Assembly (NCBI RefSeq): GCF_964340395.1
Contig: NC_135550.1
Span: 14,894,908-14,958,907, forward strand
Source of the DNA: Glandiceps talaboti
Lineage: Eukaryota; Hemichordata; Enteropneusta; Spengelidae
Direction of reading: 5' to 3'
DNA length: 64,000 nt
Shown: positions 11,845-26,300 of the stretch, one piece after another
How the letters are laid out: every line of letters begins with the position of its first letter
Numbering within the stretch: the stretch's first letter is position 1
The notes under the pieces: generated by a model
What the model was told of the DNA's origin: nothing
Databases searched by the model: none
The model's input: only the letters and a program-made list of their open reading frames with translations
Made by a program: the position numbers and the translations under genes

Positions 11845-13008
11845 CCAGACATCAACAGGTGGAGAGACAGTGGGACGCAGAGACAGAGACAGTGGAAGAA
11901 AAGGCGAGAATGTTTGACACTTTCATTTGGTTCACATAATTTTCCAAAAAGTTTTGTAAAAATTTAAAAGGTCAATTTTGTTTTTTCCATAATTATTGTC
12001 TGAGTAAACGAAAATATAATTCAGGAGCTGTCTTTACCACTACTTGGGACTGCACGATGTAATTTCACTTTTTAAAAAAACAACTATGCTTTTTTTTTTT
12101 ACAACTACTTTACGAACGTATGTCATACAGTTTATTTTGTATTTACCCTTGTAAGTGATTTATCAATTAGTTACCCATACATTATACTTTTCCTCGCAAA
12201 AAAAAAACAATTATAAACTATACACACAATCCTTTGAATTTCATGCTAATGAACTTGAGCATTAAATATCGTGTCGATTTCACAAAATGTTCTGCCAAAG
12301 GAGCACCAAATATAGCTGTAGGTTAGTAGGACCAAAGTTGCAATATTGTCATGGTATGTTTATTTCATGCAACACTGTAAAGGTCGCTATCACCACAATC
12401 ACGACAAATATCGTATCCTTTTCAATTTATCAAAACTTTGTCTGGTTCCTTGTCAGGGCATAGACAGCTGTCAGTTTCAGGAAGTCATTTATAAAGATTG
12501 TTGTGACCGAGCCCCAAGAACCGATATGCATCTATGAAGGCATTATCTCAAGAATTCAAGGTTTCGGGTCGTGGAGGCGTGGGGAAGGTGGGGGGGGGGG
12601 TTCCAATGTCATGGTTACTCAGCTGCTACAAACATGCAACGAGGAGACAAAACTCACCTGTTTCATAATCAGTAATAGTTAGAGTTGCGGTAATGTCAAA
12701 TAACGACAAATATTGTTATGGATGGCTCTACGTTACTTCTTTTTTTTTCTCATTCCTGTCGATTCCACTAGGAACTTAACATTCTGATCAATAAACATGT
12801 TTTTTTAATATTCAGGTGTATCTAATTGAAGGCAGAACGCCTTAGCTTATCTTTTACAAGACTAGTACACACCATTGGCATTGTAAAATGATGGGAATAT
12901 TAAGCTTATAAGTATTAGAATATTTTCGTATAATGCTATGTTTGATGTTTGGTTGTTGTTTTTATAATGCAGTACTGATGATTCACTGATTTGAAGTAAT
13001 GTCATACT
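11845..13008. other. Intergenic, no gene seen
   Basis: AT-rich, with several A/T homopolymers and one G run at about 12588-12600. No coding or structured element recognised. Confidence 0.5.
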
Positions 13009-13057
13009 CATATATATACATATACATACATACCTACATACACACACACACATACAT

Positions 13058-13094
<37 letters not shown>

Positions 13095-13274
13095 TACATA
13101 CATACATACATACATACATACATACATACATACATACATACATACATGCATACATGCATACATGCATACATACATACATACATACATACATACATACATA
13201 CATACATACATACATACATACATACATACATACATACATACATACACACACACACAGACAGACAGGCAGGCAGG
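13009..13274. repeat. (CATA)n microsatellite with CA and CAGA/CAGG edges
   Basis: Long CATA array interrupted by pure CA blocks and several CATG variants, ending in CAGA and CAGG tetramers. Confidence 0.95.
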
Positions 13275-15615
13275 CAGACATAAACTGTGATATCCAGTCT
13301 ATTATTTGACCATACACGCAATCCACTTGTGCAAAACGTATACCTATTTAATTCTATTCATGTGACTGTGAACTTCAAACCACGTTTAATATATATTGAA
13401 CTGCCTTGCCCACACATGAGTCCTTACACCAAACATTCCTTGAATTCTTTACTTTACAATTGGATATCGCAGTCAAAAACTGTAATGCCAATAAATACCA
13501 GTTTATTGTAAAATTCGCCAGCAGACTGTCAGATCAGTATTTATCAACGTTTTCATGTGATCAGACGGAATTCCATTATACTATTTATATTGGTCGTATC
13601 CTAAAAATATAATTACCATGGAAACATACGCTGCTTTCTGACAAACCTTTTAAGTGGTTGCAATATCAAAGTGCACATTGTTGTCATTCGATCCTGTTTT
13701 ACTAGGCAGTTGTAAAATGTTAATTTCAAAATTTGAGAGACTTTTAGATAAATGAGTGTAATGCCATAATGGACAATTGGAAATAGTTTCAAAACCACAT
13801 ACAGTGATATTTAACACATACATCGGTCTGGAGTCTTTTTCCCCATTCCAGACATTCTAAGTCGTTATATTTAGACAATGATACTTCCTAGGAAAATATA
13901 TAGTTTTTGCACACAAGGTGTAATACAAAATCCACATACAGACAACCTATGTCAAATATTTGATGTTGTCATAGACTTTACTAATCAGTATAGCTCTCGA
14001 GTCAAAATAAATGGTGACCAGGGGCAGTTTTCTTGTACAGCTATCACGTCGCCTTATTTTTTGGGGGAATATGAAGAATCATTCGATAAAAGGAGTCAGA
14101 GAATTTCGTAATCTAAACACAACTTAGTGTAACGAAGTAATGTAATTTTGTTTCGAACCAAAGAGATGACAACTACATTTCTTTTAAAAAGAAGATTTGT
14201 TTAGTATTTTTGTTTCATGTATCATAGTAATTACGATGCACGTGCCACTCCTTTCACTTAATTTACCCCCCTCTTTGTATTCGGGACCACCTCCTAGGTC
14301 ATTTGTATGATGGAACGGAAGCCTATTGTAGGCTTTTTAATTACAATACCAAGTTTTAATTTTCACCGCATTTTACCACCAACGTAGTCTATATGTGAAG
14401 AGATTCTCGATACACCAAAAATTAATTAATTTTTCGTGATTCTTGGCATAAACACAACAATGTTTTTGATGTACATTTCATTCAACCACAAATTTTTAAT
14501 TAATTTTTGTTGACCACAGATAAATACACGGCAATGTTTTTTTTATGTATATTTCAATACGCTAAAAATTTATTTATTTTTGTGATCTTGGGCATATACT
14601 CTAGAGTCCATACCTATTCTTAGAGGCAAACTTTATCCATGTTAAATGTATTTATCGCATTTGATTTGAAAGTCATATGACATTCATTATGAAATATTTG
14701 GCGAGTATGATGAAATAGTACTTCTTGCTCGTAAAAAATGAAAAGAGACAGAGAATACAAAAACACCACGTGATTAATTAGTGGAATGTTGTGATTGTTC
14801 ATGAAGATAAAAAGATACAGGAATACTTTATCTCGCCCTAATTTACACCTCAGCGGCATACTCGTCTTTGATGGGTAACGATAGTTTTAATCAGGGGTGA
14901 TTAGAGTGTACATTAACACGTACCTAGAGGTGTAACAAATACTAAATTAATGATGTTTGACGTAATATGATATTTTTGAAAAAAACTTTACGGCTACAGT
15001 AAAATATTGAAATGAAAATCTTCGTGATTGCTTTGAATGAAAATCTTTCCTTCAAAAGAATATTCAATAAGAATGTACCCGTGAATATAACAAAAACAGG
15101 GAAAATGAAAATACTACCCGAAGTTGTTTTCAGAATTAAATGTATGTAAAATAATTGTTGACTGGTTAATGAATAACAGTAAAAGGTAGCTAAACACTAA
15201 ATCGTTTTGGAGAATCAGTTGGAGAGAAGTGAAATACGCCTCGGAAATGAACTATTTAATCTGTTGCCGTTACTTTGTTCGAGAAAACTCCAACCCATTC
15301 TCAGCTAAAACTTTAAAAATAATTTGGGATCACCTTATACATTTTTGAACCATTTTAGAATCCAATATGGCCGCCGATTAATATGTTAACGCTGTGGGGG
15401 GGGGGAAGAAATCTTTGAAAACAAGTTGATCCCCAAATTATTTTATGATTTCAATGGGACCAAAGAACAAGCGCCTAAAAAGAACTGCGATTTTAGTGAA
15501 ATTCTTCTCCTTGGTACACCCTACATCAAATAGGAACGATACGATACTATATATATATATTACGCTCTGCCACTGCGGTATAGAGCACTGTCTTAGCAGA
15601 TTGATACTCACCGAG

Positions 15616-15617
<2 letters not shown>
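13275..15617. other. Intergenic, no gene seen
   Basis: Contains the degenerate tandem repeat at 14405-14600, listed separately. The rest is AT-rich with no recognisable gene. Confidence 0.5.
14405..14600. repeat. Degenerate tandem repeat, unit about 85-90 bp, about 2.3 copies
   Basis: Three successive segments share an AAATTAATTAATTTTT-like block, a GATTCTTGGCATA-like block, and a CAATGTTTTT...TGTATATTTCA block in the same order. The copies are diverged, so the duplication is old. Confidence 0.6.

Positions 15618-15657
<40 letters not shown>
15618..15657. repeat. (TA)n microsatellite
   Basis: About 20 perfect TA units. Confidence 0.95.
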
Positions 15658-15659
<2 letters not shown>

Positions 15660-17032
15660 TTAAAAAATAACCCAGTGCAAAAGTAAATTTCATGACAATC
15701 TACTTGAAGTTATACGATTTCAGTGTTATTTATTACCCTTTTGACACCTATAGCATTCTCCATCCAAAGTTAAATTTACGTTGACTGTATATTTTCGCTG
15801 TCCGTCATATAGCATTATATTTTCGGAAGGGTTTTATTTTTTTCCTTTTTTTACATGATGTCGAAAAAATAACAAAATGAAATAGTTCATTGGCTCCATT
15901 TGGCAATCAACAATTTGACAGAACTAATGGTACAAAATAAAAATACGACTTGCCTGTTATCCAATGAATTGAACGACAGTACACATAGTTTAAGATAATT
16001 TATGGCATCTCTATATTGAAACGTCACATTCTTGGCGTAAATGATAATGGAATAGTTTAAGTGAGTCAAAATATAAGAGAACCAAGCAATGACTGACCGC
16101 GAATTTTCCGTTTGTGTCCTCGACTCGAAATCCGCCAAGAAATTTCACTGAGGGGAAGTTTTTCTAGTTCTCAGTCCCATAAATATTTGCCTCTAGTGTC
16201 TGCTTCTCTGTGCAAGCATTCCTCTCGGTTGTCTAAGCCTGCACATTTTAATGCCATAATTTAGTTTAATGGGGCGCGTTGTAAATCATTTTACAGGTAC
16301 CATTTTATTTGACTATACTGTAATGCTGTGTGTTGAGCCATTTTTCTGTCACTTAAGCGACTCTAATTCCCACTTAGGCAAACAACGTGAATTTTCCACA
16401 CATGTGCGTATAAAAATATATATAATATATAAGTGCTCGTACTTTTAATGAATTACGGGAGATATTCAACCAGGGTATGTCCTTTAACTTAGTACAAGGT
16501 ACGACGCACACATAGTCTGGTTTTAAGCTACTAGTTTGTTCATTTGCATATATTATACGCGTTGCCAATCATGCGTGACAAAACGTTGAAGCAAGTGAGA
16601 AACCGTGGACATAGCTACAGCGAGCTATATGAGTGAACAGGATGACGTCATCGGAACTTCCTTCGCCACACAGGTGAGGCGGATATGCCGGTCTCATCAA
16701 AATAAATTGAAAGCATTGTGAGTGCCACAGTGACTGTATGTATAGATGTTATTGTAGCTCGTTAAGTTACAAATTCAAGAAGAATTCGAAGTCTTTGTAT
16801 TTGACAATAACAGAGAAGTAACTTTCTTTCCAGACGACTTTTAGACATCATGAGAAAGGAAATGAGTAAGGGTAATTATTGCTGTCGTGGTCACTCAAAG
16901 AGATGAAAGAATTGGTGTCATCGCGGTCATCACTGTACACAGCATAGGTGTCATCTGAGTACACAGCATATGTGTTATCAATGACTTGCTATATTTGTAT
17001 ATACGAGTTATCTTGTGGATATACGAGTTATC
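15658..17032. other. Intergenic, no gene seen
   Basis: AT-rich sequence without recognisable coding, RNA or mobile elements. Confidence 0.5.
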
Positions 17033-17242
17033 TGTATGTATGTATGTATGTATGTATGTATGTATGTATGTATGTATGTATGTATGTATGTATGTATGTA
17101 TGTATGTATGTATGTATGTATGTATGTATGTATGTATGTATGTCTGTGTGTGTGTATGTGTGTGTGTGCGTATGTATGTATGTATGTATGTATGTATGTA
17201 TGTATGTATGTATGTATGTATGTATGTATGTATGTATGTATG

Positions 17243-17272
<30 letters not shown>
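17033..17272. repeat. (TGTA)n microsatellite with central TG block
   Basis: About 240 bp of TGTA tetramers, interrupted once near 17141-17170 by TCTG and TG dinucleotides. Confidence 0.97.
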
Positions 17273-17273
<1 letters not shown>

Positions 17274-20200
17274 GCTTATGTTACTTTCGCTATTTTTTGT
17301 TGATACCCCGTCGAAAATTACACGAAAACTGTTTTAATCGTGTCATCTTTTTTCCAATCGTTGATAGTTTTGTGTAGTTTAATGTCTGTATATAAACAAT
17401 CGTTAATTGAGTATTAAAGGACCCGATAACTTGTTTTGTCAACAAATCATAAATTTGTGGGATGTAGTTACCATGTGATTTTACATAAATTGTTCAATGA
17501 GCACAGCAACATAAGGACAAAATATGTGAAAAAAATATTGTCTTTCCAGTTATAGCTACTGTTACTTTCAGGGGCAACAGTATGTTACAGCACAAACGGA
17601 GTTACTTTGGTGTTTCACTCATGGACACGATTTTTTATTTACATAAACTTTTAAGAAATATAAATTTCACCTCCAGCACTAACAATATTGCAAACACCAC
17701 ACACACGTATTAAAGGGTCCCTCACCGCATTGAAAAGTGAAAAGCACATAATTCTTTTCTTTTATAGTACAGTAAAAACTGGCCTCTGTTGAAATTATTA
17801 CCCACTGACTCGATGATTTCAAAGAGCTTGATCTGTTTTACTCTCCTACTGATAAACAACATGGTATTACTTGTCTGTTTCTACATCCCAACTGTGCTCG
17901 GCACTCTATCTATTACTGTTTATTTTGAAGTTGTTGGACTGTGTGTAAAATATGTTACGCCGAATGACCGGCCGAATGTTTGTGTAGTAATATCAAAGGC
18001 CTATAATATGTACATTTCCTGACTTTGCCATAATATACGAATCACTCTCTTTCCAGTGTTGAATTGTAAACAAAACATCTCTCCAGGTCAAATACAGTAC
18101 ACCCTGATGTACATTTCAATTGCAATAACTATAAATTCATACGCTGAGTCAAAGTTTTTCAAAAGATCAATTTCTGATATGTATCATTTTTATTTGATTC
18201 CATTTAATTCAAACCAGACTAGTACTAAGTCAGACAAAACTCTTTGCCAAGCGAAAATATGCAACCTCGGCCAATTAGTTATCTCAGAGGTGACCTTCCA
18301 GTGATGATGTATGAGAGACAGCTGCCTTCCTTCCTTTCTTCCCTGAAGAAAACAAAATTCTACGTATGGTTGTTCATCTTCAAGAAGATCACGTGGGAGT
18401 CGACGGAATGAACATGGACGATATAGATCAATAGTCACATCTCTATTCTTTAGCAAGTTATATATATATTTTTCATTTAATGTAGTACTCGTCTAGCAAG
18501 TTTTCTTGTTACTTTGTTCAAGAAAATTCCAACCCATTCTAAGGTAAACTTAAGAAGAAGAAGAAGAAGAAGAAGAAGAAATACATATTTTTTGAATAGG
18601 TCAATTGATGTTAAAATTTACTCATTTTCGAGTTGAAAAGGTTTGCTAATTTTCGTGAAAACGTTAGGTGAATCCCCCAGTTTCTTTTATTATTTTTTCA
18701 AAAGGACCGTGAAGCATTCTTTCATATGACAGAGTTTACAGAAATTTGAATAACTTGGAATTTCAGGCAAATTGGTCACCGAAGGACATTCTACCTTATA
18801 TCAACTTTCCCTAAAATTACTACACATTTATTTTTTTCCGAAGTTGCAGTAGCTGTAACTGAAACATTTTGAAGGGGTAGTGGAGGGGGATGAGGAGGAG
18901 GAGGGGGGGGGGCACTTTTATCACCCATAATGTCAATGACATCCTGAAGTATACTGAATAACCTGTATAGGTACTTGTGGCTGTACGCATTGCAAGACGC
19001 CATAAAGACGATGACAATTTAGTCATTAAACGTAATAAAACTCCCCCATGCTGCAGACACACACGGCTATGTAGCTTTTAGATGCATGTACGTCATTTTA
19101 TATAAAAGCATGAGACGACAGACTATTTGTCCACGTTTTAAATAATGCATGCACAACTTCCGTCATTTGATGCTTTTGAAAGACGTTGCCGGGGGATAAA
19201 AACCCCACAATAAACACCTGAACTAGTTCATATATATTAGAATTAAGGAAGAAATGTCGAGATACGTGTTGATTAGACTGCTTTATATCATTTAAAGGTA
19301 GCCGACTAACATAGTAGTCCAGTGGTGAGAGTTCCATCATCTTCATCCTTTCAGATATGCGTACACACTCATCGTCTTCATTTTACAGAAGACAACTTCC
19401 TGGATTTACACATGCATGAACAGGTGGAACCAGGTATATGAATACATCGCAGACTATTCATTCATTTGTACCGGACTTGGAAAAAAAAACCGCACGCGTT
19501 CATCTTCGGTGGTCTTGCGGACACGAGCAACGCATTGAGATCAATTGACGAAATTAGGAGAACACGTTGCCAAATCGGCGCGACGTGTGCGTTGCATATC
19601 AGCTGTCGAGAGATTGTCGAGCATGGCTATTAGTCGCGTGCATTGGGCGTTTGTACACGATTGTAAGCCGAGTTGAACAACCTCTCAGGCGTCCCAGTCC
19701 ATCTCCCGGCAAAGCTAATGGCCCGTAAGCAGTCGGAATGGATTACACGACTGCAGTAAAATCATGTATAATGATATCAACCGTACTGTGTTACGATGCA
19801 GACCGGAGGATTCGCTGATATTATGAGAAATGTGAAAGATACAGAGCTAAGAATTTTATGTAATCTTTACCCGTAAATCATTAATCAGCCACTAACCCTT
19901 CAAATACAAGAAATATAGTGTCCAATCCACATTTTTCGCATAATTCACGTCTCGACCTCGCATATCCATCCAGACACACTATCTTCTATTTTCATTTATC
20001 TACACGGAAAAAATCTACTTTCTTCTTTTTAAAAATAAAATGCTAGCAAGCTTAGCTTGCGTTGTATGTTAGTGCGATGATGATGCCAGCTATCTTTACT
20101 TCACTCGCATTGAAAAGTGTAACTGCAAATCATCTCTATCTACACATGTGATTCGAATACCATCTGAAATTCTTTGCTCCCACAATGTTTGGAATACGGA

Positions 20201-21226
20201 ATATTTTGTTTTGAAATGAGACACTTTGAAAACGACACGCGATATTTTCAAAACATCATTTTCAAACAGAAACAATGACCCCATGATGACTCAGACATTA
20301 TGACGAATGAATGATATTCTGTTCATTCAAAGTGGGACACGACGAGGCAAGCAGTCATTCCTTATCAGAGCTTTTATTCATATTACTCTTAGTTACTCTA
20401 GGCGATTTTGATTACACTGATATTATATGTAGTACTCGTTTTATTTTACCACTATTCTTGATGCCAAAGTTGGTATGTGTACGTTTACTAAACCCCTGTC
20501 TGTTCGCAAGATAGGTGAACCGTAACCCAGATAAGAGTCAGTCGTCTAGATATTCAGCCTCGTGTATTTTCATAGAATCAAAGATTTCTAGATTTTCTTA
20601 AAGTCTTTTAAAAACGACATCGCTTCAAAATTGCGTCGCACTTCTCTCTCAACCGTCAAAATCCACGACCTGCGACCCACTACGATTTGTTCTTTCAATG
20701 CTATATGTAACATGTGACTCTCGCAGCTAAAGAAAGTACGTAGGTACTGCCAAGATTACTAATAGTCGACCAACCAATTTGTTTGTATCAAGTTGCTTTC
20801 GGTAACCAGCGAAGACGCCGCGAGTGTTCGTCGGTCCTGGGTATTCGGAGGGTATCAACAATTGATACTTTTTAAAATACAGCGGCTGTCCACTTGTAGA
20901 CTGAGTGATATTTCATAGCCCGTTGAGCGAGTAAATGTCTATAAATAGAAGGGAACCAAAATAAAATACCCGCGTGCTGGTAAAATAGTGATTCCCGTGG
21001 CCTCTCTGAATGCTTGGCTTAGCGGAGCAATTGATTGTCTGTGAAAACAGAATCACATGCTTCGTTAGATTTGTATAGTCTGTGATTGCCATGTTTTAAT
21101 ACGAATAAAAAGAATTCAGGGCCAACGTTGTGATCACTTGAATCTGAAGAGTCAGAGTTTGTCAATCTGAGCTGAGACCACTACAGTGGTCTGAGGTCTG
21201 AGTTTAGTATGTGTACGTGGTCGCAA
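17273..21226. other. Intergenic, no gene seen
   Basis: Includes a short (AAG)n at about 18552-18580 and a G-rich tract at about 18896-18912. A roughly 30-bp segment near 18511 (core TTACTTTGTTC and CCAACCCATTCT) also occurs near 15270, so both are probably fragments of one dispersed repeat. No gene recognised. Confidence 0.5.
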
Positions 21227-21436
21227 AAAAACCAAACCAAACCAAACCAACCAAAATAAAATAAAACAAACCAAACCAAACCAAACCAAAACAAACCAAA
21301 CCAAACCAAACCAAACCAATCCAAACCAAAGCAAAGCAAAGCAAAGCAAAGCAAAGCAAAGCAAACCAAAGCAAACCAAAACAACAAAACAAAACAAAAC
21401 AAAACAAAACAAAACAAAACAAAACAAAACAAAACA
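21227..21436. repeat. Pentanucleotide array (CCAAA / GCAAA / CAAAA)n
   Basis: About 210 bp of A-rich pentamers in homogeneous blocks: CCAAA first, then GCAAA, then CAAAA. The blocks indicate successive local expansions of variant units. Confidence 0.93.
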
Positions 21437-23053
21437 ACTTCAAAATTCAAGGTCAAATTTGGCTCACGTCATATACTCCGATACAATTTGCGTCTGTCTG
21501 TTTGTTGTATGCAAAGTCTTACCAGGCATGTTTCTTTTGTGATTTGCGGCAGTGACGAATATTTTCATTTGTGCTAATAGTTAAACTCGCGAGCTATTTT
21601 TAAGAGAAAATATCTACGACGTAATCAATACTAAAACATTGATTTTGTTTTCGTATCAATAAACCGCAACAATTTCCACCCATTCTCGCTTTACTAGATA
21701 GGTGGTCTCGGCATGTTGTGGTCCAACACTGAGAACTGATACAGATTATGCTATCCTTACTACGTCTATGTAACTGTCGCACATTCTTTTCTCCCTCGTA
21801 TCATTTCCTCATACCACTTGGCATACCGCAATCTTTTACATTTTCAAGGTCCTCTTTTTTTTCTCTCTCTGGACAAAAATTCCACGCATTACATTTCCAT
21901 CGACAATATATCATATTGAATTGGATTCTGTCGAATTTCATTCCACGCGAAGATACGGTTTTAGTTTTTAGATCGGATTATCTCTGAATACTTGGAAGTG
22001 ATTGACGGTATCCTCGGCTGAAGAGAGAGATGAAAACTTTTATTGGGACTCTTAAACAGACCAATATTATTGTTGACCCCGACTCAAAGTACAAAGTAGT
22101 ATGCGTTGTAGAGTCAACAGGCGATAACTTTACTGCAAACGTGGCCGCTAATAATGCATAATAATATGTATACTATTAGATATTTGCAAACGAATATGAA
22201 TATATTTACGGTTTAACAATAAGGATTAAAAATAAAACATACAAATTTTTTTTTTAGATTTGACTATCATAGTTCTTGTAATTTTTTGTGGTAGTAGAAA
22301 CACCCGAAGTTTGCACAATTTATTTTAAAATGTATTTTGTTTTACTTGCAGTCGTATTTAACAAACTATCACAAATCTGACTTTGTTGTTATACTTTTCA
22401 ATATATTTCAGTATCTAATTTATTTTTAGTTTCTTTGTTTTAGTATTACATTCTGTGCTCGGGTACAGCTACTGTATCTTTCGCCTTGCTGTGTCAATTT
22501 TGCTGTTGATTGTTGCAATACTCTTTCGTCTTTCATTTGTCATTTTCATTACTTTCTTGGGATGGTATCGATCTTCGGACATAGAATAGACTGACGTTAC
22601 AGCATCTTCGTGACGGAGGGCACCGTGTCATGTAAAATGTCATTCAACCCCCAGGTGTATAGTTGAACCCTGTCTCAATGACTTAGCACACACACCTACA
22701 CAAAATATATTTTGTGCCAATTATTTCTGAGAACAAATATTTAATATAATATAATTTAATATATTTTCCCATCATTATTGAAATGACCCACTTGACGATT
22801 ACTACAGATTCATGGCTATAACGGGTCAAAGACATTTTAGAATCTTCCACCAATATAATTTTATCAGTAACCCAATCCGTGCAACGTCTCTATATACAGA
22901 TTATATAGAATACCGGTATAAAATACCCGGTCACTAATCTTGAGAAAGCTGCACATCCCCTCCCCTCCTTTCTGCTCACCAGAGGGTCGTTGTGTTGTTA
23001 TAGGCAATTTCGGCTAGGGAAATTATCGAAGTACTACAGGAGATTTCGTTTTA
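21437..23053. other. Intergenic, no gene seen
   Basis: AT-rich, no recognised gene or repeat. Confidence 0.5.
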
Positions 23054-23337
23054 GCTTGAAAATGCTATTAAACAATGTATCAAGTTCAGTGAGACTGATC
23101 ACAAGGTTTCATGTTTGATATAGACACAATAAAGATAAAACACAAACATCCCTTTATAGACAGCTTCTTTTCTGTATTTTGTTAATGAATAACAAAAAAA
23201 AAACAATGTATCAAAATACAGAGCAGACACCATAATGAGGGATGTTTAGTGCGTTATCTTTATTGTGTCTATTTCAACATGAAACCTTGTGATTAGTCTC
23301 ACTGATCTTGGTACATTATTTAATAGCATTTGCAAGC
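23054..23337. mobile_element. Inverted-repeat (hairpin) element, 284 bp
   Basis: The left arm, about 23054-23152, begins GCTTGAAAATGCTATTAAA. It reappears as its reverse complement in about 23239-23337 (ending ATTTAATAGCATTTGCAAGC) with some mismatches. Inner segments also pair (CTGTATTTTG with CAAAATACAG), so almost the whole element folds on itself around a short A-rich loop. It has no coding capacity. The likely nature is a palindromic MITE or an old foldback copy; the class is not determined. Confidence 0.75.
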
Positions 23338-26300
23338 CAAGACGAAATCTTCTGTAAGGCCATTTTTGTCAATCACTGTTCAGTGAGATATATACCCATA
23401 TCTACAACACAGAGAATGACGTTTCATTTGCTGTGGCCGTTCTCTTTAGCATTGCTTAGTGTGAAATATCAGTTGTACCATAGTGATATCGTCCGTACTC
23501 CAGCCATCTCTGTTACATATCACGAGACTTGAACGCACAACTGGAGGTGAGGGCTCTCAAAATAGAAGCACGTTGTAAATCACTCGTAAGTAGGGAGCTA
23601 TACATACCAATAAAGGTGAAGAATGTATAAATGTTATTTAGGAGTAAAAAAAAAAAGTTGAGAGGTAATGAAGTAAGAAAAAAGTATGACGGCATCAAAA
23701 GAAATACAAATAAAGTATGTCCAAAGTAAAATAAAAACTTAATGAGTCATGCATCATAAACATTGGAGAGAAATGAGTTAAGTTTACATATTCATTTTTT
23801 TTCTTTACAGGATACCAGTCTCCTGGTCACCATGATTTGAAATGTTGTTTGCTGTAGATTTTAATTTAGGGTGCAGAGTAAGCGAGGAAGCTTACGTGGA
23901 ACACTTCAAGTTAGACATGAAGGGTGCTTATGTACATGATGAAGTTGGTTTGATGAATGTTTATTAAGAGTGGTGTAAGTAAACTATTCAATATGCCATG
24001 CAATTGTGAGTAACGTAGTTACAACGGAACACGGTGACACTAAGTGTAAAAGCACGGAACTCTAAAGTTAATCAAACTCTGGGATGTATGATAGCTAGGG
24101 GAAATGGACAATTAATCCTCGGATGTTTCCGTTCTCAATTAACATTTTGTCATGGATGTAAATATCCCATCGGCAATCTTCACGCAAATGTAAAATTGGA
24201 CACCCTAGGCCTGACCCTGACAGGGTATAATGATCTCTAAAAAGTCAAGTTACACGTTAAATATTTGTCAAACGTCAGTTACATTTCAAAGCTATGAACG
24301 CTGCGTGTCAAAATCCAGGTGCATTTTCTTAAAAAGTTTCTCGTTATAAATGAAACAAACACACTTGATGTGTCACTTTCTATTGTGCAAACCTTGTGTA
24401 AGCTATTGCATTTTTTTTTCAAATCTCTATTTCTGCCAAAAACAATGTTTTGCGATATTTAAGCTGTTGCTCTAAAAACACTGTATACAGCACTTCGTGT
24501 GTGTTCTATTACTATTAAGTGAAACAACGAAAGTGCGAATTTACACAGCAGTTTGCTTTCTTAAGGTGTAACTTTTCCCACTACTAAGAGTTCAAAGGCG
24601 GGATTATTTCGTCCTTTGCATTATAGGGGGGGGGGGGGAGTCAGTCTTTCAAGTAACACAAAGAATTGGTTTATCTTTTTTTCTAAAAAATATATATATA
24701 TAATGTAGCCATTGTTCTGTAACCGTTCCGTTGCCACGAACTTAAATGGGACATTTTTGAACGTTTGTTTATCCTTAAAACAGCAATCACCGCAAAATTA
24801 TCAAGGTGCTATGCAGAGCCTGGTTTCAAATCGCCAGATTGGTAATGTTCGGTTGACACCTGAGTATTTATGGACCATTTGGACATGCTTTACGACATTG
24901 TTATGAATGAGCCTTTCAAGTACTGATACGGACAGGCCAAGTAGACCCGAGATATGCCGGCGTTACCTGGCTGATTATACGATGTAGATACGACTATGAA
25001 GTACAGTGCCCTAAAATATTCCCAACAGGTCACCTGAAAACGACTATCAAGTGAGAAACGGAAAAATATGACAATTAATCTACCAGTTGAACTATATTAC
25101 AAAAAATAAGCTTTTGACTGAATTTTTTTTTTTGGGGGGGGAGGGGGGTTGATTATCAGATTCTTCGGATTTCAACTTAATTTGCCCTGTCATTGGATTT
25201 TTAAAAGATAATTAAAAAATCTCTTGACCCCAATCCATTCAGAGAAAATTTTGAGCGTGGACGGTGTGCAAGACAACCAACATGTGTAACCACCACTTGA
25301 GATACAGACTGTACATTTTCAACATACATTTGTAATCATCTGACAATGTAATGTATTCAGTTCTGTTTTTTTCCTTTCTTGTCATCTTCTTAATACTGGG
25401 GATGTTGCCATTATTCAGTCATACTCAACTTCTTCTTCTTCTTACAGTTTTCAGTGTGTCTATCTATTTCAGGGATCTTTCATCAATTTGATTTAATTTC
25501 GGTCTGTTTGCTAATAATTACGAATGCGGAAATTAATCAAAATTCAACATATCTTCCCTTCAATTCAGTTTTGAATTCCAACTAAAATAATCACGAATTT
25601 TAAACTGTTAGTGACGTCATTCAGAAACAAGGTAGTCATGTGATCACTATTATTTTCAGATATGGTAACTGTAGAATGTTGTACAGGAAATCTACACACT
25701 GGCTATCATACAACCAAACGAGTAATCGGTATGCCTTCGCCAAATATTTTGCTTCCAAAGTAGTAGTTCATAAACGGCAATGAACGACAGTAAAAGAAAA
25801 AAAGAATGAGAATGATGACTGTTTGAATTTTGTTTCAATTTCTTAAAATGCACTAGCATGAGATTTTAACCGTCTATATGACTTGTTTATTATAAACCAA
25901 CTGACTATACCCTGTTTATGTAAACTAAGAGATTGCTGAGATGACGTGAATTTTCTCTAATCTTCAAGTCTGCCTCTGGTCTCAGCCATGGAGTCATGAT
26001 ACTTTACAGTTGATGAACAGATAAACAGCACATACATCCGTCTGTGTTGTTGATTAAAAAACACATTCAAACCATTCGCGATAGAAAGACGAGCTTCCAT
26101 GTTTCTAGCAACTGCTTTTTTTTCCCAGTGGCTTGAGCGCATTTTATTTGTAGGCATAGCAGCAGGATGTAATCTGCAGCAACAGTAGGTCCCATGTCGC
26201 CGCGACAGAGACGGATAAAACACCGAAATGTTTGTCAACACAAACTCTTCAAACGTCTATTTGTAATCGCGGCAGGGTAGCGTCAATATGCGTGGTTAAC

